In this document: positions 31,834 to 41,030 of the stretch, piece by piece
Position numbering within the stretch: the first letter of the stretch is position 1
Layout: each line of letters starts with the position of its first letter
Assembly: GCF_001306175.1 (NCBI RefSeq)
Contig: NZ_LGKN01000003.1
Coordinates: 434,001-498,000 of the forward strand
Reading direction: 5' to 3'
Length of the DNA: 64,000 bases
From: Ardenticatena maritima
Lineage (GTDB): Bacteria; Chloroflexota; Anaerolineae; Ardenticatenales; Ardenticatenaceae
Translations under genes and position numbers: made by a program
The notes under the pieces: model-generated
What the model saw: the letters and a program-made list of their open reading frames with translations, nothing else
Databases searched by the model: none
What the model was told of the DNA's origin: nothing

Positions 31834-32508
31834 ATGTGCAACCATCCGGACATTACCGAAGGGATGTGCTTGTACGCATCGGAGATTTTTCGCTTGCAGG
31901 AGACGTTCGCTTTTGTGCCGCCGTCGGAATTGGAGTACTCGCTCAACGTGTCCGCCCAGGCGGTGGCGCGGATGTTGCGGCGCATGAAAGCGGCGGGATT
32001 GGTGGAGCATGTGCGCTACAAAGGCGTGCGCCTGACGCCGAAAGGTGTCGCAGCGGCGTTGCCCTGCATTCGGCGGCATCGGCTGACAGAGGTCTTTTTG
32101 GTGGACGTGATGGGGTTTGGATGGGATGAAGTACACGACCTTGCAGACCGTTTTGTACAGGGCGTGGATGATGTGCTGGAAGCGCGTATGGCGGAGATGA
32201 CCAACCACCCCACACGTTGCCCACACGGCGAGCCTATCCCCACACCAGAAGGCGAAATGCCGCCACTGAATGACGAACCGTTGGCGGGCGTTGACGTTGG
32301 GCGGCGATTGCGTTTGAGCCGCGTGCGCACGCACGACCGCGAGATTCTGCGCTATTTGGGCGCGTTGGGGTTGCGTCCGGGGGTGGAAATGCGCCTTGAA
32401 GCCCGCGCCCCCTTCGATGGTCCCGTGCGTTTGCGCTATGCGGGCAACCGCGAAGCCGTGTTGGGGCAGGCGGTGGTCTCGGTATTGTGGGTTGAGCGGC
32501 TAGATTGA
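31834..32508 (+). CDS. DtxR/MntR-family metal-dependent regulator with FeoA-like domain
   Basis: 224 residues. ATG 31834 has CGAGGG at the right distance; GTG 31825 is an alternative. The N-terminal winged helix (SAQAVARMLRRMKAAGLVEH, then RLTPKG) is followed by the metal/dimerisation domain (RHRLTEVFLVDVMGF, EVHDLADRFVQG, CPHGEPIP). A C-terminal SH3-like FeoA domain runs from about 150 to 224. Such proteins bind operators when iron or manganese is plentiful. It is divergent from the iron operon and probably represses it and itself. Its 3' end overlaps the convergent Nudix gene by nine bases. Confidence 0.88.
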   Translation: MCNHPDITEGMCLYASEIFRLQETFAFVPPSELEYSLNVSAQAVARMLRRMKAAGLVEHVRYKGVRLTPKGVAAALPCIRRHRLTEVFLVDVMGFGWDEVHDLADRFVQGVDDVLEARMAEMTNHPTRCPHGEPIPTPEGEMPPLNDEPLAGVDVGRRLRLSRVRTHDREILRYLGALGLRPGVEMRLEARAPFDGPVRLRYAGNREAVLGQAVVSVLWVERLD

Positions 32509-33447
32509 CCCCTGTGCGACGGCGTCCTGGACCAGGCGGGCGTTGCCAAAACGGGTATCGAGAGGGGGAAGGGCGTGGGGAGCGAAAAACGCCACCTCCG
32601 GCGCGTGGGGTGGTGGAGGAATGTGAACGGCGCGGCAGGCAAAGAGCAGCGTGATGAAGCGCGTTTCGCACCCGTTTTCATGGCGAACTGTCCACTCGGA
32701 CGGGTTGGAATAGACCGCCAACAGGCGCGCGGGTTCGGCGAGCACGCCGGTTTGTTGGGTGGTTGTGCGGACCGCCGTCATGTCGAGGCGTTCGCCCAGG
32801 TGCATCTCCCCACTGGGAAGCGCCCACAAGCCGCTCTCGCGGCGGCGGTAGAGCAGCAGCCGCCCCTGCGTATCCCACACGGCGGCGACGGCGCGGGGCT
32901 GAATGAGGCCGATGGGGCCCAGCAATCGGCGGAGCGTGTGCATCTCCGCTTCACCAACGGCGCGGCCGGGGCTTCCACGGTCGAATGTGGGCGTGGGCAG
33001 GCGCGCCGCCCAGTCGCGCGCCATGGCGATGTACCAGGGCGCAGTGGCGGGGCGCTCATCCGGCGCAAACCAGGCGAGGGCGCGCGTTTCGTCGCCGTCG
33101 CTGGTCAACGTGCCGCCGATGAGGCGGCAGGCGTAGCAGAAGGTGATTTGCTGGACTTCATCGCCGTTGGGGTAGCGCACGTCGTAATCGGGCGATGAAT
33201 AGACGCCGACCAGCCGCGTCGGCGTTACGTGCAAGCCTGTTTCTTCGTACACCTCGCGCACCACGCAGGTTTCCAGGTCTTCTTCATATTCAAGCACGCC
33301 GCCCGGCAACCCCCACCAGCCGAAATCGCCGCGTTGTTGCCAGAGCAAGCGGCCTGCGTCATCTTCGACGCAGGCCGAGGCATAGACCAGCGGGATTTTG
33401 CGGTGTCCCACACGCGAGCGAATGCGGCGCAAATAGTCGAGCGGCAT
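32500..33447 (-). CDS. Tandem Nudix hydrolase with a degenerate second domain
   Basis: 315 residues from ATG 33447, four bases after the CitE stop. Domain 1 (about 15-150) carries a full Nudix box, GGVLEYEEDLETC followed by VVREVYEETGL, with the REVxEE core. Domain 2 (about 170-310) has the same frame (SGEMHLGERLDMTAVRTTTQQTGV), but the catalytic RE and EE are RT and QQ. Domain 2 is therefore probably non-catalytic. Substrate (a nucleoside diphosphate derivative) unknown. Last gene of a three-gene unit. Confidence 0.8.
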   Translation of the reverse strand: MPLDYLRRIRSRVGHRKIPLVYASACVEDDAGRLLWQQRGDFGWWGLPGGVLEYEEDLETCVVREVYEETGLHVTPTRLVGVYSSPDYDVRYPNGDEVQQITFCYACRLIGGTLTSDGDETRALAWFAPDERPATAPWYIAMARDWAARLPTPTFDRGSPGRAVGEAEMHTLRRLLGPIGLIQPRAVAAVWDTQGRLLLYRRRESGLWALPSGEMHLGERLDMTAVRTTTQQTGVLAEPARLLAVYSNPSEWTVRHENGCETRFITLLFACRAVHIPPPPHAPEVAFFAPHALPPLDTRFGNARLVQDAVAQGSI

Positions 33448-33451
33448 GGGG

Positions 33452-34318
33452 TTATTGCTCGCGGGCGCGTGCCAACACCCATTGCGCGGCGCGCACGATG
33501 GGCATATCCACCATTTTGCCTTCGTAGGCGAACGCGCCGCGCCCTTCGGCTTTGTGGGCTTCAAAGGCTTCGAGCAGTTTGCGCGCCCGTTCCACCTCTT
33601 CGGGCGAGGGGGTGAAAACGTCGTGAATAACGGGCACCTGGCGCGGGTGAATGGCTAGCTTGCCGGTGTAGCCCAGTTGCAGTTCAAACTCAGCTTCGGC
33701 GCGGAAAGCGTCCAGGTCGTGCAAATCAATGAAGACCGTGCCAATCGCCTGGCGTCCATACGCGGCGGCGGCGGTGACAACGTGGCTCCGCGCGTAGAGA
33801 ATTTCCAGGCTCTCGCGCGTGCGTATCGCGCCGACGTCCCCCGCGTAATCTTCCGAACCGAAGGCGAGCGCGTCAATACGGTCGTCTGCGGCGGCGATGG
33901 AAGCCGCGTTGAGCACACCGCGCGCCGTCTCAATCAGCAAGACCAGGCGGATGGAACCGACTTCCCAGCCGTGGCGTCGCTCGGCGGCGGCGAGCCAGCG
34001 GCTGACCCAGCGCACCTGTTCGGCGCTTTCCACTTTGGGGATGACATAGCCGTCGGGTTTCCCGCCAACGGTGGCACGCAAATCATCCACTTCCAGCCCC
34101 GACCCGATGGGGTTGATACGCACCAGGCGCTCCGTTTGCCCAAAGTCCACCGTTTCCAGTGCTTCGCGAATGGTGCGGCGGGCTTCCTCTTTGCGGTCTG
34201 GCGCGACACCGTCCTCGATATCCATGATGACGGCGTCGGGACCGAGTTGCGCCCCTTTGAGAATTTTGCGCATTTCATTCCCGGGCATGAAGAGCAGAGA
34301 ACGTCGAATGCGAATCAT
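33452..34318 (-). CDS. HpcH/HpaI/CitE-family lyase (malyl- or citramalyl-CoA lyase type)
   Basis: 288 residues. RIRRSLLFMPGNE at the start, VIMDIEDGVAPDRKEEAR with the metal-binding acidic residues, VRINPI, a catalytic-site Glu in LLIETARGVLNA, and FGSEDYAGDVGA are the CitE/MclA hallmarks. Cleaves a beta-hydroxyacyl-CoA to acetyl-CoA or pyruvate plus a second product. Together with the MaoC gene three bases upstream it suggests hydration and cleavage of a mesaconyl- or methylmalyl-type CoA ester. The precise substrate is inference. Confidence 0.85.
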   Translation of the reverse strand: MIRIRRSLLFMPGNEMRKILKGAQLGPDAVIMDIEDGVAPDRKEEARRTIREALETVDFGQTERLVRINPIGSGLEVDDLRATVGGKPDGYVIPKVESAEQVRWVSRWLAAAERRHGWEVGSIRLVLLIETARGVLNAASIAAADDRIDALAFGSEDYAGDVGAIRTRESLEILYARSHVVTAAAAYGRQAIGTVFIDLHDLDAFRAEAEFELQLGYTGKLAIHPRQVPVIHDVFTPSPEEVERARKLLEAFEAHKAEGRGAFAYEGKMVDMPIVRAAQWVLARAREQ

Positions 34319-34321
34319 CGT

Positions 34322-34795
34322 TTATGCTCCTGTTTCGGTTGGTTCTGTTGGGCGGCGTTTGAACATGACCGTGCGTTCAAGTTCCACCACGATCTCGCCG
34401 TGCTGGTTGCGCCCGATATGCTTGAGCCGCACAATACCGCATTCCGGGCGCGACTTGGATGGACGTTTGTCCAGCACTTCTGTCTCGACATAAATTGTGT
34501 CACCGTGAAAGACCGGTTTGGGGTGGACCACACGTTCGTAGCCCAGGTTGGCGATGATCGTGCCTTCGGTCAGTTCGGGCACCGTCAACCCAACCACCAG
34601 CCCCATGGTGAAAATGCCGTTGACGATACGGCGTCCAAAGGGCGTGGTGGCGGCAAAATCTTCGTTGAGATGGAGCGGTTGCGTGTTCATCGTCAGGGCG
34701 CAAAAGAGCGTGTTATCGGCTTCGGTGATGGTGCGCCCCAGCGTATGTTTGATACGCTGACCGACTTCCAGGTCTTCGTAATACTTGCCAGGCAT
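34322..34795 (-). CDS. MaoC-like hydratase/dehydratase
   Basis: 157 residues from ATG 34795 (GAGAGGAGGG upstream). Hot-dog fold with YYEDLEVGQRIKHTLGRTITEAD, the hydratase motif region CALTMNTQPLHLNEDFA (Asp/Asn-His pair), and a GIFTMGLVVGL helix. GDTIYVETEVLDKRPSKSRP follows. Single-domain enoyl- or mesaconyl-CoA hydratase type. First gene of the unit MaoC-CitE-Nudix. Confidence 0.85.
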   Translation of the reverse strand: MPGKYYEDLEVGQRIKHTLGRTITEADNTLFCALTMNTQPLHLNEDFAATTPFGRRIVNGIFTMGLVVGLTVPELTEGTIIANLGYERVVHPKPVFHGDTIYVETEVLDKRPSKSRPECGIVRLKHIGRNQHGEIVVELERTVMFKRRPTEPTETGA

Positions 34796-34961
34796 TGGTC
34801 CCTCCTCTCTGGATGGAATCGCGCCAGCAGTGTATCGCAAATGGGCAAGACTACAAGAGGCAAAGCGATGTGTTCGCCGGTTTTCGGGATTTGCTCAATC
34901 GTGAGCGCATGGTATGTTGTTCAGCGCGCCAACCAAAACGACTTCGGGGAGAAGATGTTTT

Positions 34962-36206
34962 ATGCGCATTGGCTTCATTTCAACGCGCCTCAACGGCACT
35001 GACGGCGTTTCGCTGGAAGTCGAAAAATGGGACAAAGTCCTGCGCCGCATGGGACACGAGACGTTTTACTGCGCGGGGGAATTGGGGGGCTATGCCGCCG
35101 GCGGTACACTCATCCCGTTGTTGCACTTCAACCATCAGTCCATTTTGTCATTAGGACGGCGTGCATTTGGTCCCAACGGCGATGAATCCCCTGAGCAAGT
35201 CATTGACGACATTTACCGTATTGCGGATGAAATTCGACCGCCGTTGCGTGATTTCATCCGCAAAAACAAACTCGATCTCATCATTGTGCAGAACGCCTTG
35301 ACCATTCCGATGAACTTGCCGCTTGGCGTGGCGCTCACCGGCTTGATTGCGGAATTGGGCATCAACACCATTGCGCACCATCACGATTTCTATTGGGAGC
35401 GCGACCGCTATCAGGCGGCGCGTATTCTGCGCCTGTTGGATACAAACTTCCCTGCGCGATTGCCCACCATTCGCCATGTGGTCATCAACAGCATTGCCCA
35501 AAAGCGCTTGCTGGCGCGGCGCGGCATTGAATCTGTGGTTATCCCCAATGTGTTCGACTACTCGACGCCGCCGCCGGGCATTGACGAGTACAACCGTGAT
35601 TTTCGGCAGGCGATTGGGCTGGCGGATGAGGATTTGTTTGTGCTCCAACCCACGCGCATTATTCGGCGCAAGGGCATCGAGATGGCGATTGAGTTGGTGC
35701 ATCGTTTGCGCAATCCACGCGCCAAATTGGTGATCACCCATTCGGCGACGGATGAGGGCTTGGACTATTGGCGCTGGTTGCAAAGTGAAGCGAAGATGAT
35801 GGGCGTGGATATGCGCCTGGTTGACCATCTCATTCGCCCTGAGCGGACGATGGAAGAGGGGCAAAAGCGGTATTCGCTCTGGGACGCCTACGTGCACGCC
35901 GACCTGGTCACCTATCCGAGCATCTACGAAGGGTTTGGCAACGCCTTGCTGGAAGCCATTTACTTCAAAAAATTGATTGTGGTCAACCGGTATCCCGTCT
36001 ATAACGCTGATATTCGCCCATTGGGGTTTGAATTCATCGAGTTGGACGGGTTTGTGAGTGAAGAATCGGTCGAGATGACGCGCGAACTCCTGGCAAAGCC
36101 GGATGTCGTGCGCATGATGGCGGAAAAGAACTTCGAGATTGCGCGGCAACATTTTTCGCTGGAAGTGCTGGAAGAAAAACTGCGCCAGGTGCTGGCATCG
36201 TTTTAG
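34962..36206 (+). CDS. GT4-family glycosyltransferase
   Basis: 414 residues from ATG 34962. GT-B fold: the N-terminal part has NGTDGVSLEVEKWDKVLRR and a HHHDFYWERDRY segment. The C-terminal part has LFVLQPTRIIRRKGIEMAIELV, the donor-binding ADLVTYPSIYEGFGNALLEAIYF with the EX7E motif, and RYPVYNADI. It acts on a cytosolic-side acceptor in glycan or glycolipid synthesis. Immediately followed by another GT4. Confidence 0.85.
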   Translation: MRIGFISTRLNGTDGVSLEVEKWDKVLRRMGHETFYCAGELGGYAAGGTLIPLLHFNHQSILSLGRRAFGPNGDESPEQVIDDIYRIADEIRPPLRDFIRKNKLDLIIVQNALTIPMNLPLGVALTGLIAELGINTIAHHHDFYWERDRYQAARILRLLDTNFPARLPTIRHVVINSIAQKRLLARRGIESVVIPNVFDYSTPPPGIDEYNRDFRQAIGLADEDLFVLQPTRIIRRKGIEMAIELVHRLRNPRAKLVITHSATDEGLDYWRWLQSEAKMMGVDMRLVDHLIRPERTMEEGQKRYSLWDAYVHADLVTYPSIYEGFGNALLEAIYFKKLIVVNRYPVYNADIRPLGFEFIELDGFVSEESVEMTRELLAKPDVVRMMAEKNFEIARQHFSLEVLEEKLRQVLASF

Positions 36207-36232
36207 ATGACGAACGAGCGGAGAGATTGACA

Positions 36233-37465
36233 ATGCGGATTGGCATGGTGCATTACGCAGGACCGCCGTTTGTGGGGGGCGTCGAACTGACGATTTTTCA
36301 CCACGCGCGCATATTGCTCGCTTTGGGGCATCAAGTGGTGGTGGTGGCGGGGCGCGGCGAGGCTTGCTTGCCCGGCATGGTCTTCCACCACGTCCCACAA
36401 GTGGGGTCGCGGGGGGCGCGTATCGAGGCGCTCAATGCGGCGCTGGCACGCGGCGACATTCCCGACGACTTTGAGCCGCTGGTGGCCGAAATCCGCGAAG
36501 CCTTGCGCACCACATTGCACGGGTACGATGTGGTAATTGGACATAACTTCTTCACCTTGCACAAAAACCTGGCGCTGACGACCGCCGTCTATCGCATGGT
36601 GTTGGCGGGCGAAGGACCACCGTGGATTGCTTGGCATCATGATTTTGCCTGGTTGCGCCCGCAGTATCTGCCAGAACTGCATCCGGGCGAGCCGTGGGAG
36701 TTGTTGCGCCGCCCCTGGCCCGGCGTGCGGCATGTGACCGTCAGCGCCGCCCAGCGCACCGATTTGGCGCGGCTGTATGGCGTGGATGAAGCGCGCATTG
36801 CGGTTGTGCCGCCGGGGGTCGAACCGTCCACGTTGTGGCGCTTGCCCCCACGCATCGCCACCCTGGTTGAGCAGTGGGGGCTTTGGCGGGCGGATGTCGT
36901 CTTCCTGCTTCCCGCGCGTATCACGCGGCGCAAACAGATTGAGCGGGCGCTGGAATGGCTGGCGGCGTTGCGCGCACACACGGGCGAAGATGCGCGGCTG
37001 ATTGTGACGGGACCGCCTGGTCCACACAATCCCGCCAATCAAGCCTACTTTCAGGAATTGCTGGCATTGCGGGCACGCCTGGGAATCACCGAAGCGGCGC
37101 ATTTTGCCTACGAAGCGGGCGTTGAACCAACCGATGAAGAAGTCGCGGCGCTCTACCAGGTCGCCGATGCCCTCATGTTCACCAGCAAGCAGGAAGGGTT
37201 TGGCATTCCAGTGCTGGAAGCGGGATTGTTGCGATTGCCGATTTTCGCCACCGATTTGCCCCCCTTCCATGAAAGTGTCGCGCCTGATGCCTTCTTATTC
37301 GCTCCCGAAACGCCGCCCGAACAGGTCGCCTCTGAAATTGCCGAAGCCTTACGCAACGACCGCGCGCTTCGCTTGCGCAAGCGCATGTTGCGCGAGTTTA
37401 CGTGGCGGCGCATTGTGGAAGACCGCCTTTTGCCGCTTGTGCAGGCACAGGCGCACACCGCTTGA
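36233..37465 (+). CDS. GT4-family glycosyltransferase
   Basis: 410 residues from ATG 36233 (GGAGAG upstream). N-terminal HYAGPPFVGGVELTIFHHARIL and WHHDFAWLRPQYL; C-terminal VVPPGVEPSTLW, FLLPARITRRKQIERALEWL and ADALMFTSKQEGFGIPVLEAGLL with the EX7E motif. It follows the first GT4 by 26 bases. Both probably serve the same glycan. The HHHDF/WHHDF segments in both suggest a common ancestor. Confidence 0.85.
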   Translation: MRIGMVHYAGPPFVGGVELTIFHHARILLALGHQVVVVAGRGEACLPGMVFHHVPQVGSRGARIEALNAALARGDIPDDFEPLVAEIREALRTTLHGYDVVIGHNFFTLHKNLALTTAVYRMVLAGEGPPWIAWHHDFAWLRPQYLPELHPGEPWELLRRPWPGVRHVTVSAAQRTDLARLYGVDEARIAVVPPGVEPSTLWRLPPRIATLVEQWGLWRADVVFLLPARITRRKQIERALEWLAALRAHTGEDARLIVTGPPGPHNPANQAYFQELLALRARLGITEAAHFAYEAGVEPTDEEVAALYQVADALMFTSKQEGFGIPVLEAGLLRLPIFATDLPPFHESVAPDAFLFAPETPPEQVASEIAEALRNDRALRLRKRMLREFTWRRIVEDRLLPLVQAQAHTA

Positions 37466-37543
37466 CGCCCAGACGAAAACGGGGGCGGGGCGACGAAAAC
37501 CGTGCATGCCAAACGCCGACAACTACCACCGATTTGAAAGGTG

Positions 37544-37552
37544 TGCTATAAT
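37544..37552 (+). promoter_or_regulatory. Extended -10 promoter of tRNA-Arg
   Basis: TGC-TATAAT, 12 bases before the tRNA 5' end. No good -35 is seen. Confidence 0.55.
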
Positions 37553-37564
37553 CGCGCCGCCTGT

Positions 37565-37637
37565 GCCCCGGTAGCTCAGCGGACAGAGCAGCGGCCTTCT
37601 AAGCCGTTGGTCGGGGGTTCGAGTCCCTCCCGGGGCG
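37565..37637 (+). tRNA. tRNA-Arg (anticodon TCT)
   Basis: 73 bases. The acceptor stem GCCCCGG pairs with CCGGGGC, with discriminator G. The D arm starts TAGCTCAGCGGACAGAGC. The anticodon stem GCGGC/GCCGT encloses loop CTTCTAA, giving anticodon TCT (codon AGA). The T arm carries TTCGAGT. CCA is not encoded. Confidence 0.93.
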
Positions 37638-37656
37638 CTCATTTGACCGCAATGTC

Positions 37657-37689
37657 ACCTGTCAGGCGGAGACCAGCCTGGCAGGTTTT
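37657..37689 (+). terminator. Terminator after tRNA-Arg
   Basis: ACCTGTCAGGC-ggagacca-GCCTGGCAGGT (one G-T pair) followed by TTT. Confidence 0.65.
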
Positions 37690-37743
37690 GATGTTGTCGG
37701 TCTGTCAAAGCAACCCAACCAATCCGAGCATGAGGAAATCACA

Positions 37744-38961
37744 ATGAGCCTTTCTGTTGACGAGCAAGTACGCCTGCTGATGCAGGGGACGCAATTTGGC
37801 GATGAACAGACCCGCGAACGCATGGAAGCCGAACTGCGTGAACGCCTTGCCGAAGGGCGGCCGTTGCGCGTCTATTTGGGGGTTGACCCCACCGCTCCCG
37901 ACCTGCATTTGGGGCATACTGTGCCCATGCGCAAGCTGGCGCAATTCCAGCAACTTGGGCACACCGCTATCTTCCTGATTGGCGATTTTACCGCCTTGAT
38001 TGGCGACCCAAGCGACAAGGACAAAACACGCCCCCAGCTGACGCCCGAACAGGTGCAAGCCAACGTCAAAACCTACACCACGCAGGCGTTCAAAATTCTC
38101 GACCCGGAGCGCACGGTCATTCGCTACAACAGCGAGTGGCACCAATCACTGACGTTTGCCGATGTGATCAAACTCGCCAGCAACTTCACTGTGGCGCAAT
38201 TCCTCGAACGCGATAATTTCGCCAAGCGCTACGCCAAAGGCGACCCCATCTACCTGCATGAATTCTTTTACGCGCTCATGCAGGGGTACGACGCCGTCAT
38301 GCTCGAAGCCGACGTGCAATTGGGTGGCACCGACCAGACCTTCAACATTCTGGCGGGGCGTAAATTGCAAGAAGTCTTTGGGCAGAAGCCGCAAATTATG
38401 CTCACGACGGCGATTTTGCCCGGCACGGACGGGCACATGAAGATGTCCAAGAGCCTGGGGAACGCCATTCCGGTGGATACGACGCCGGAAGACATGTACG
38501 GCAAACTGATGAGCATTCCCGACCACGTGATGCGGACCTACTTTGAACTGCTGAGCACCTTCAGCCCGTCCGAAATTGACGCCATTTTTGCCGATTTGGA
38601 AGCCGGACGCCGCCACCCGCGCGATGTCAAAATGTTGCTTGCCCGCAACGTGACGGCGATTTTCCACGGCGAAGAAGGCGCACGGCGTGGCGAAGAGCAC
38701 TTTGTGACGGTCTTCCAACAGCGCGAATTGCCCGATGAAATGCCGCGCCACACATTGCCGGAACCCAAAAACATTGTGGACCTCATCGTCGAATTGGGGC
38801 TGGCGTCATCCAAAAGCGAGGCGCGCCGTCTTGTGCAACAGGGGGGCGTGCGCCTGGATGGCGAGCGCATTACCGATATTGACTACACCGTTCAACCTGA
38901 CGGAGCAAGCCACGTTCTGCGCGTTGGCAAACGCAAATTTGTTGAACTGGTGCCCGCATGA
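37744..38961 (+). CDS. tyrS: Tyrosyl-tRNA synthetase
   Basis: 405 residues. Class I signature HLGHTVPM (about residue 57) and KMSKSLGNAI (about 233). LGGTDQTFNILAGR binds tyrosine. The C-terminal S4 RNA-binding domain begins near SSKSEARRLVQQGGVRLDG. The HLGH spacing matches the TyrZ-like bacterial subgroup. The stop overlaps the next start (ATGA). No T-box leader is visible in the 54 bases after the tRNA terminator. Confidence 0.97.
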   Translation: MSLSVDEQVRLLMQGTQFGDEQTRERMEAELRERLAEGRPLRVYLGVDPTAPDLHLGHTVPMRKLAQFQQLGHTAIFLIGDFTALIGDPSDKDKTRPQLTPEQVQANVKTYTTQAFKILDPERTVIRYNSEWHQSLTFADVIKLASNFTVAQFLERDNFAKRYAKGDPIYLHEFFYALMQGYDAVMLEADVQLGGTDQTFNILAGRKLQEVFGQKPQIMLTTAILPGTDGHMKMSKSLGNAIPVDTTPEDMYGKLMSIPDHVMRTYFELLSTFSPSEIDAIFADLEAGRRHPRDVKMLLARNVTAIFHGEEGARRGEEHFVTVFQQRELPDEMPRHTLPEPKNIVDLIVELGLASSKSEARRLVQQGGVRLDGERITDIDYTVQPDGASHVLRVGKRKFVELVPA

Positions 38962-39776
38962 GCCGCAAGCGCCTGAGCCGTGAGGACGTGCTCGACCTGC
39001 TCGAACGCATTGCCGAAGGCGACGAGAGCGCCTTGCACGCCTTGCTGGCGTTTGTCGAAAACGAAGGCGCCGCGACCCGCGTGCTCTTGCTTGAAGCGCT
39101 TGCCGAAGAAGACGAAGAGACCATGCTTGAAGCCGTGCTGCTGACACTGTCCGGCGAGGGGTTGCCCGAACACGCGCCCCTCGCCGACGATCTTTCTTCT
39201 CCATCCCCACATGTTGAAGATCTGTATGCACCCGACTTCAAAACGCGCTTGCAAGCCGTGCGCCGCCTCATCGCCGACCCCGACCCGCGCGCCATCCCCG
39301 ATTTGACGGCGCTACTTGCCGAGGAGAGCATTGTGGCGGGCGAAGCCGCCGAGGCGCTCATCGCGTTGGGGCGCCAGGTCGTCCCCGCCATGCTGGACTT
39401 GTTGCGCACCCAAACCAACGCCCAGGTGCGCCGGCTTGCCGCCCGCGTCCTCAGCCATACCGCTGACGAGCGCGCCATTCCCTTGCTCCTGGAAACGCTC
39501 GCCGATGCGCATTCAGGCGTGCGTTGGCTGGCGGCGGAAGCGTTGGTGCATATCGGCACAGCGGTTGTCGAGCCGCTATTGCTGCACCTGGCAACGACGA
39601 AACCGAGCGCCTGGCGTACCGAGCGCGCGTATCACGTGCTCCACAAACTCCAAGGCGGCAATGAAACCCAAACCGCTTGGCTGCGCGAGAGTGCCCACCG
39701 TATCAAAAACACGCGCCGCGCCGACCTGGCATTGACGGCGCGGCAGTTGTTGGACGAATGGCGGCAGATGCAATGA
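38958..39776 (+). CDS. HEAT-repeat protein
   Basis: 272 residues. Four or more helical repeats of about 31 residues, for example DPRAIPDLTALLAEES, VVPAMLDLLRTQTNAQVRRL and ERAIPLLLETLADAHSGVRWL. These form a HEAT scaffold for protein binding. It is ATGA-coupled to tyrS upstream and to the exonuclease gene downstream. No enzymatic motif; partner unknown. Confidence 0.8.
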   Translation: MSRKRLSREDVLDLLERIAEGDESALHALLAFVENEGAATRVLLLEALAEEDEETMLEAVLLTLSGEGLPEHAPLADDLSSPSPHVEDLYAPDFKTRLQAVRRLIADPDPRAIPDLTALLAEESIVAGEAAEALIALGRQVVPAMLDLLRTQTNAQVRRLAARVLSHTADERAIPLLLETLADAHSGVRWLAAEALVHIGTAVVEPLLLHLATTKPSAWRTERAYHVLHKLQGGNETQTAWLRESAHRIKNTRRADLALTARQLLDEWRQMQ

Positions 39777-40672
39777 CCAGCCCACCGCGTACCATCTTGC
39801 TTGTTGATGGGCACTCGTTGGCCTTTCGGGCGTTTTACGCTCTTCCGCCAACCTTCCGCGATACCCAGGGGCGACCCATCAACCTCATCTATGGCTTCTT
39901 GATGATGTTGTTTCGCTTGTTGGAAAGCGAAGCGCCTGACGCCGTGGCGGTTGTTTTCGACCTGGACCATTCGTTTCGTGAAGAGATGTACCCCGCTTAC
40001 AAGGAAGGGCGGCAGACCATTGACCCCGCCGTGGCGGAGCAGGTCGAACGGCTGCGCCCTTTGCTGGAAGCCCTGGATGTTCCACTGTACACCGCGCAAG
40101 GCTACGAAGCCGATGATGTGTTGGCGACACTGACGCGCCAGATAATCGAACGCAGCGACGCCCATGTGCTCATTGTCAGCGGCGACCGGGATATGTTCGC
40201 CTTGTTGCACCCGCGTGTGCAGTTGCTCTATCCCACCCGTTCCCTGCAACAGGCGGAACGCTACACGCCTGAACGCCTGTACGAGCGCTGGGGCATTCGT
40301 CCCGAACAAGTGGCGCACTTCAAAGCACTGGTGGGCGACCCCAGCGACAACATTCCCGGCGTGCGGGGCATTGGAGAGAAAACAGCCGCCCGCTTGTTGC
40401 AGCGCTTCCCCACGCTGGACGCTATCTACGCCCATCTGGACGATTGTTCGCCGGCGGTGCGCCGTAAATTGGAGGCTGGACGTGATATGGCGCTGCTGAG
40501 CCTGCGCCTGGCGCGCCTGGTGGATGATGTCCCCACCATCGAATACAACTTCACGCGCCTCGGGCTGCGGTATGACCCGGCGCAGGTTGAAGCACAGTTT
40601 GCGGTACTTGGTTCGCAAAGTTTGCTGGATGCTCTTCCCCCACCTCGCCGAGCAAACGGGGTGGAGGGATGA
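39773..40672 (+). CDS. 5'-3' exonuclease (PolI N-terminal domain type)
   Basis: 299 residues from ATG 39773, overlapping the HEAT stop. ILLVDGHSLAFRAFYAL, VVFDLDHSFREEMYPAYKEGR, GYEADDVLATLTR and IVSGDRDMFALL carry the metal-binding acidic residues. The helix-hairpin-helix region GDPSDNIPGVRGIGEKTAARLL follows. It is a stand-alone version without polymerase domains. Probable role in RNA primer or flap removal. Confidence 0.92.
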   Translation: MTSPPRTILLVDGHSLAFRAFYALPPTFRDTQGRPINLIYGFLMMLFRLLESEAPDAVAVVFDLDHSFREEMYPAYKEGRQTIDPAVAEQVERLRPLLEALDVPLYTAQGYEADDVLATLTRQIIERSDAHVLIVSGDRDMFALLHPRVQLLYPTRSLQQAERYTPERLYERWGIRPEQVAHFKALVGDPSDNIPGVRGIGEKTAARLLQRFPTLDAIYAHLDDCSPAVRRKLEAGRDMALLSLRLARLVDDVPTIEYNFTRLGLRYDPAQVEAQFAVLGSQSLLDALPPPRRANGVEG

Positions 40673-40724
40673 CCGGCTGTTGCCGGAGAAAAGCCGTCGC
40701 TCATTGTTGTGTTGAGGAGGAACG

Positions 40725-41027
40725 ATGCCGACACCTGAACCGGGCGCTGTTTACCTTTCACCCGAGCAGGAAAAAAACATTGATGCACGCCTTGCACGTA
40801 TTGAGGGGCATGTGCGCTCTATTCGGCGCATGCTTGCCGACCATGAGGATTGCAACAGCCTGCTGGTCCAAATGTCCGCCGTGAAAGCGGCCATGAATCA
40901 AGTCATCATCAAGGTGCTTGAAGCGCACATTGAATCGTGCATTGTGGCGTGTGCCGACGAAACCGAGCGCGAGCAGGCGCTGGAAGATTTGAAGCATGCG
41001 CTGGCAATGGTGTTGCGCCGCTCGTGA
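40725..41027 (+). CDS. CsoR/RcnR-family metal-sensing repressor
   Basis: 100 residues, all-helical. RIEGHVRSIRRMLADHEDCNSLLVQMSAVKAAMNQV carries the first Cys, and VLEAHIESCI carries the His and second Cys. That gives the Cys-His-Cys set of Cu(I)-type CsoR proteins. The DNA-binding Arg/Lys residues of helix 1-2 are present. GAGGAGGAA precedes ATG 40725. No copper pump is in the window. It ends three bases from the convergent next gene. Confidence 0.88.
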   Translation: MPTPEPGAVYLSPEQEKNIDARLARIEGHVRSIRRMLADHEDCNSLLVQMSAVKAAMNQVIIKVLEAHIESCIVACADETEREQALEDLKHALAMVLRRS

Positions 41028-41030
41028 ACC

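Noticed and set aside
37690-37743. T-box riboswitch before tyrS
   Set aside because: Only 54 bases separate the tRNA terminator from the start codon, too short for a T-box, and no TGGNACCGCG-type motif is present.
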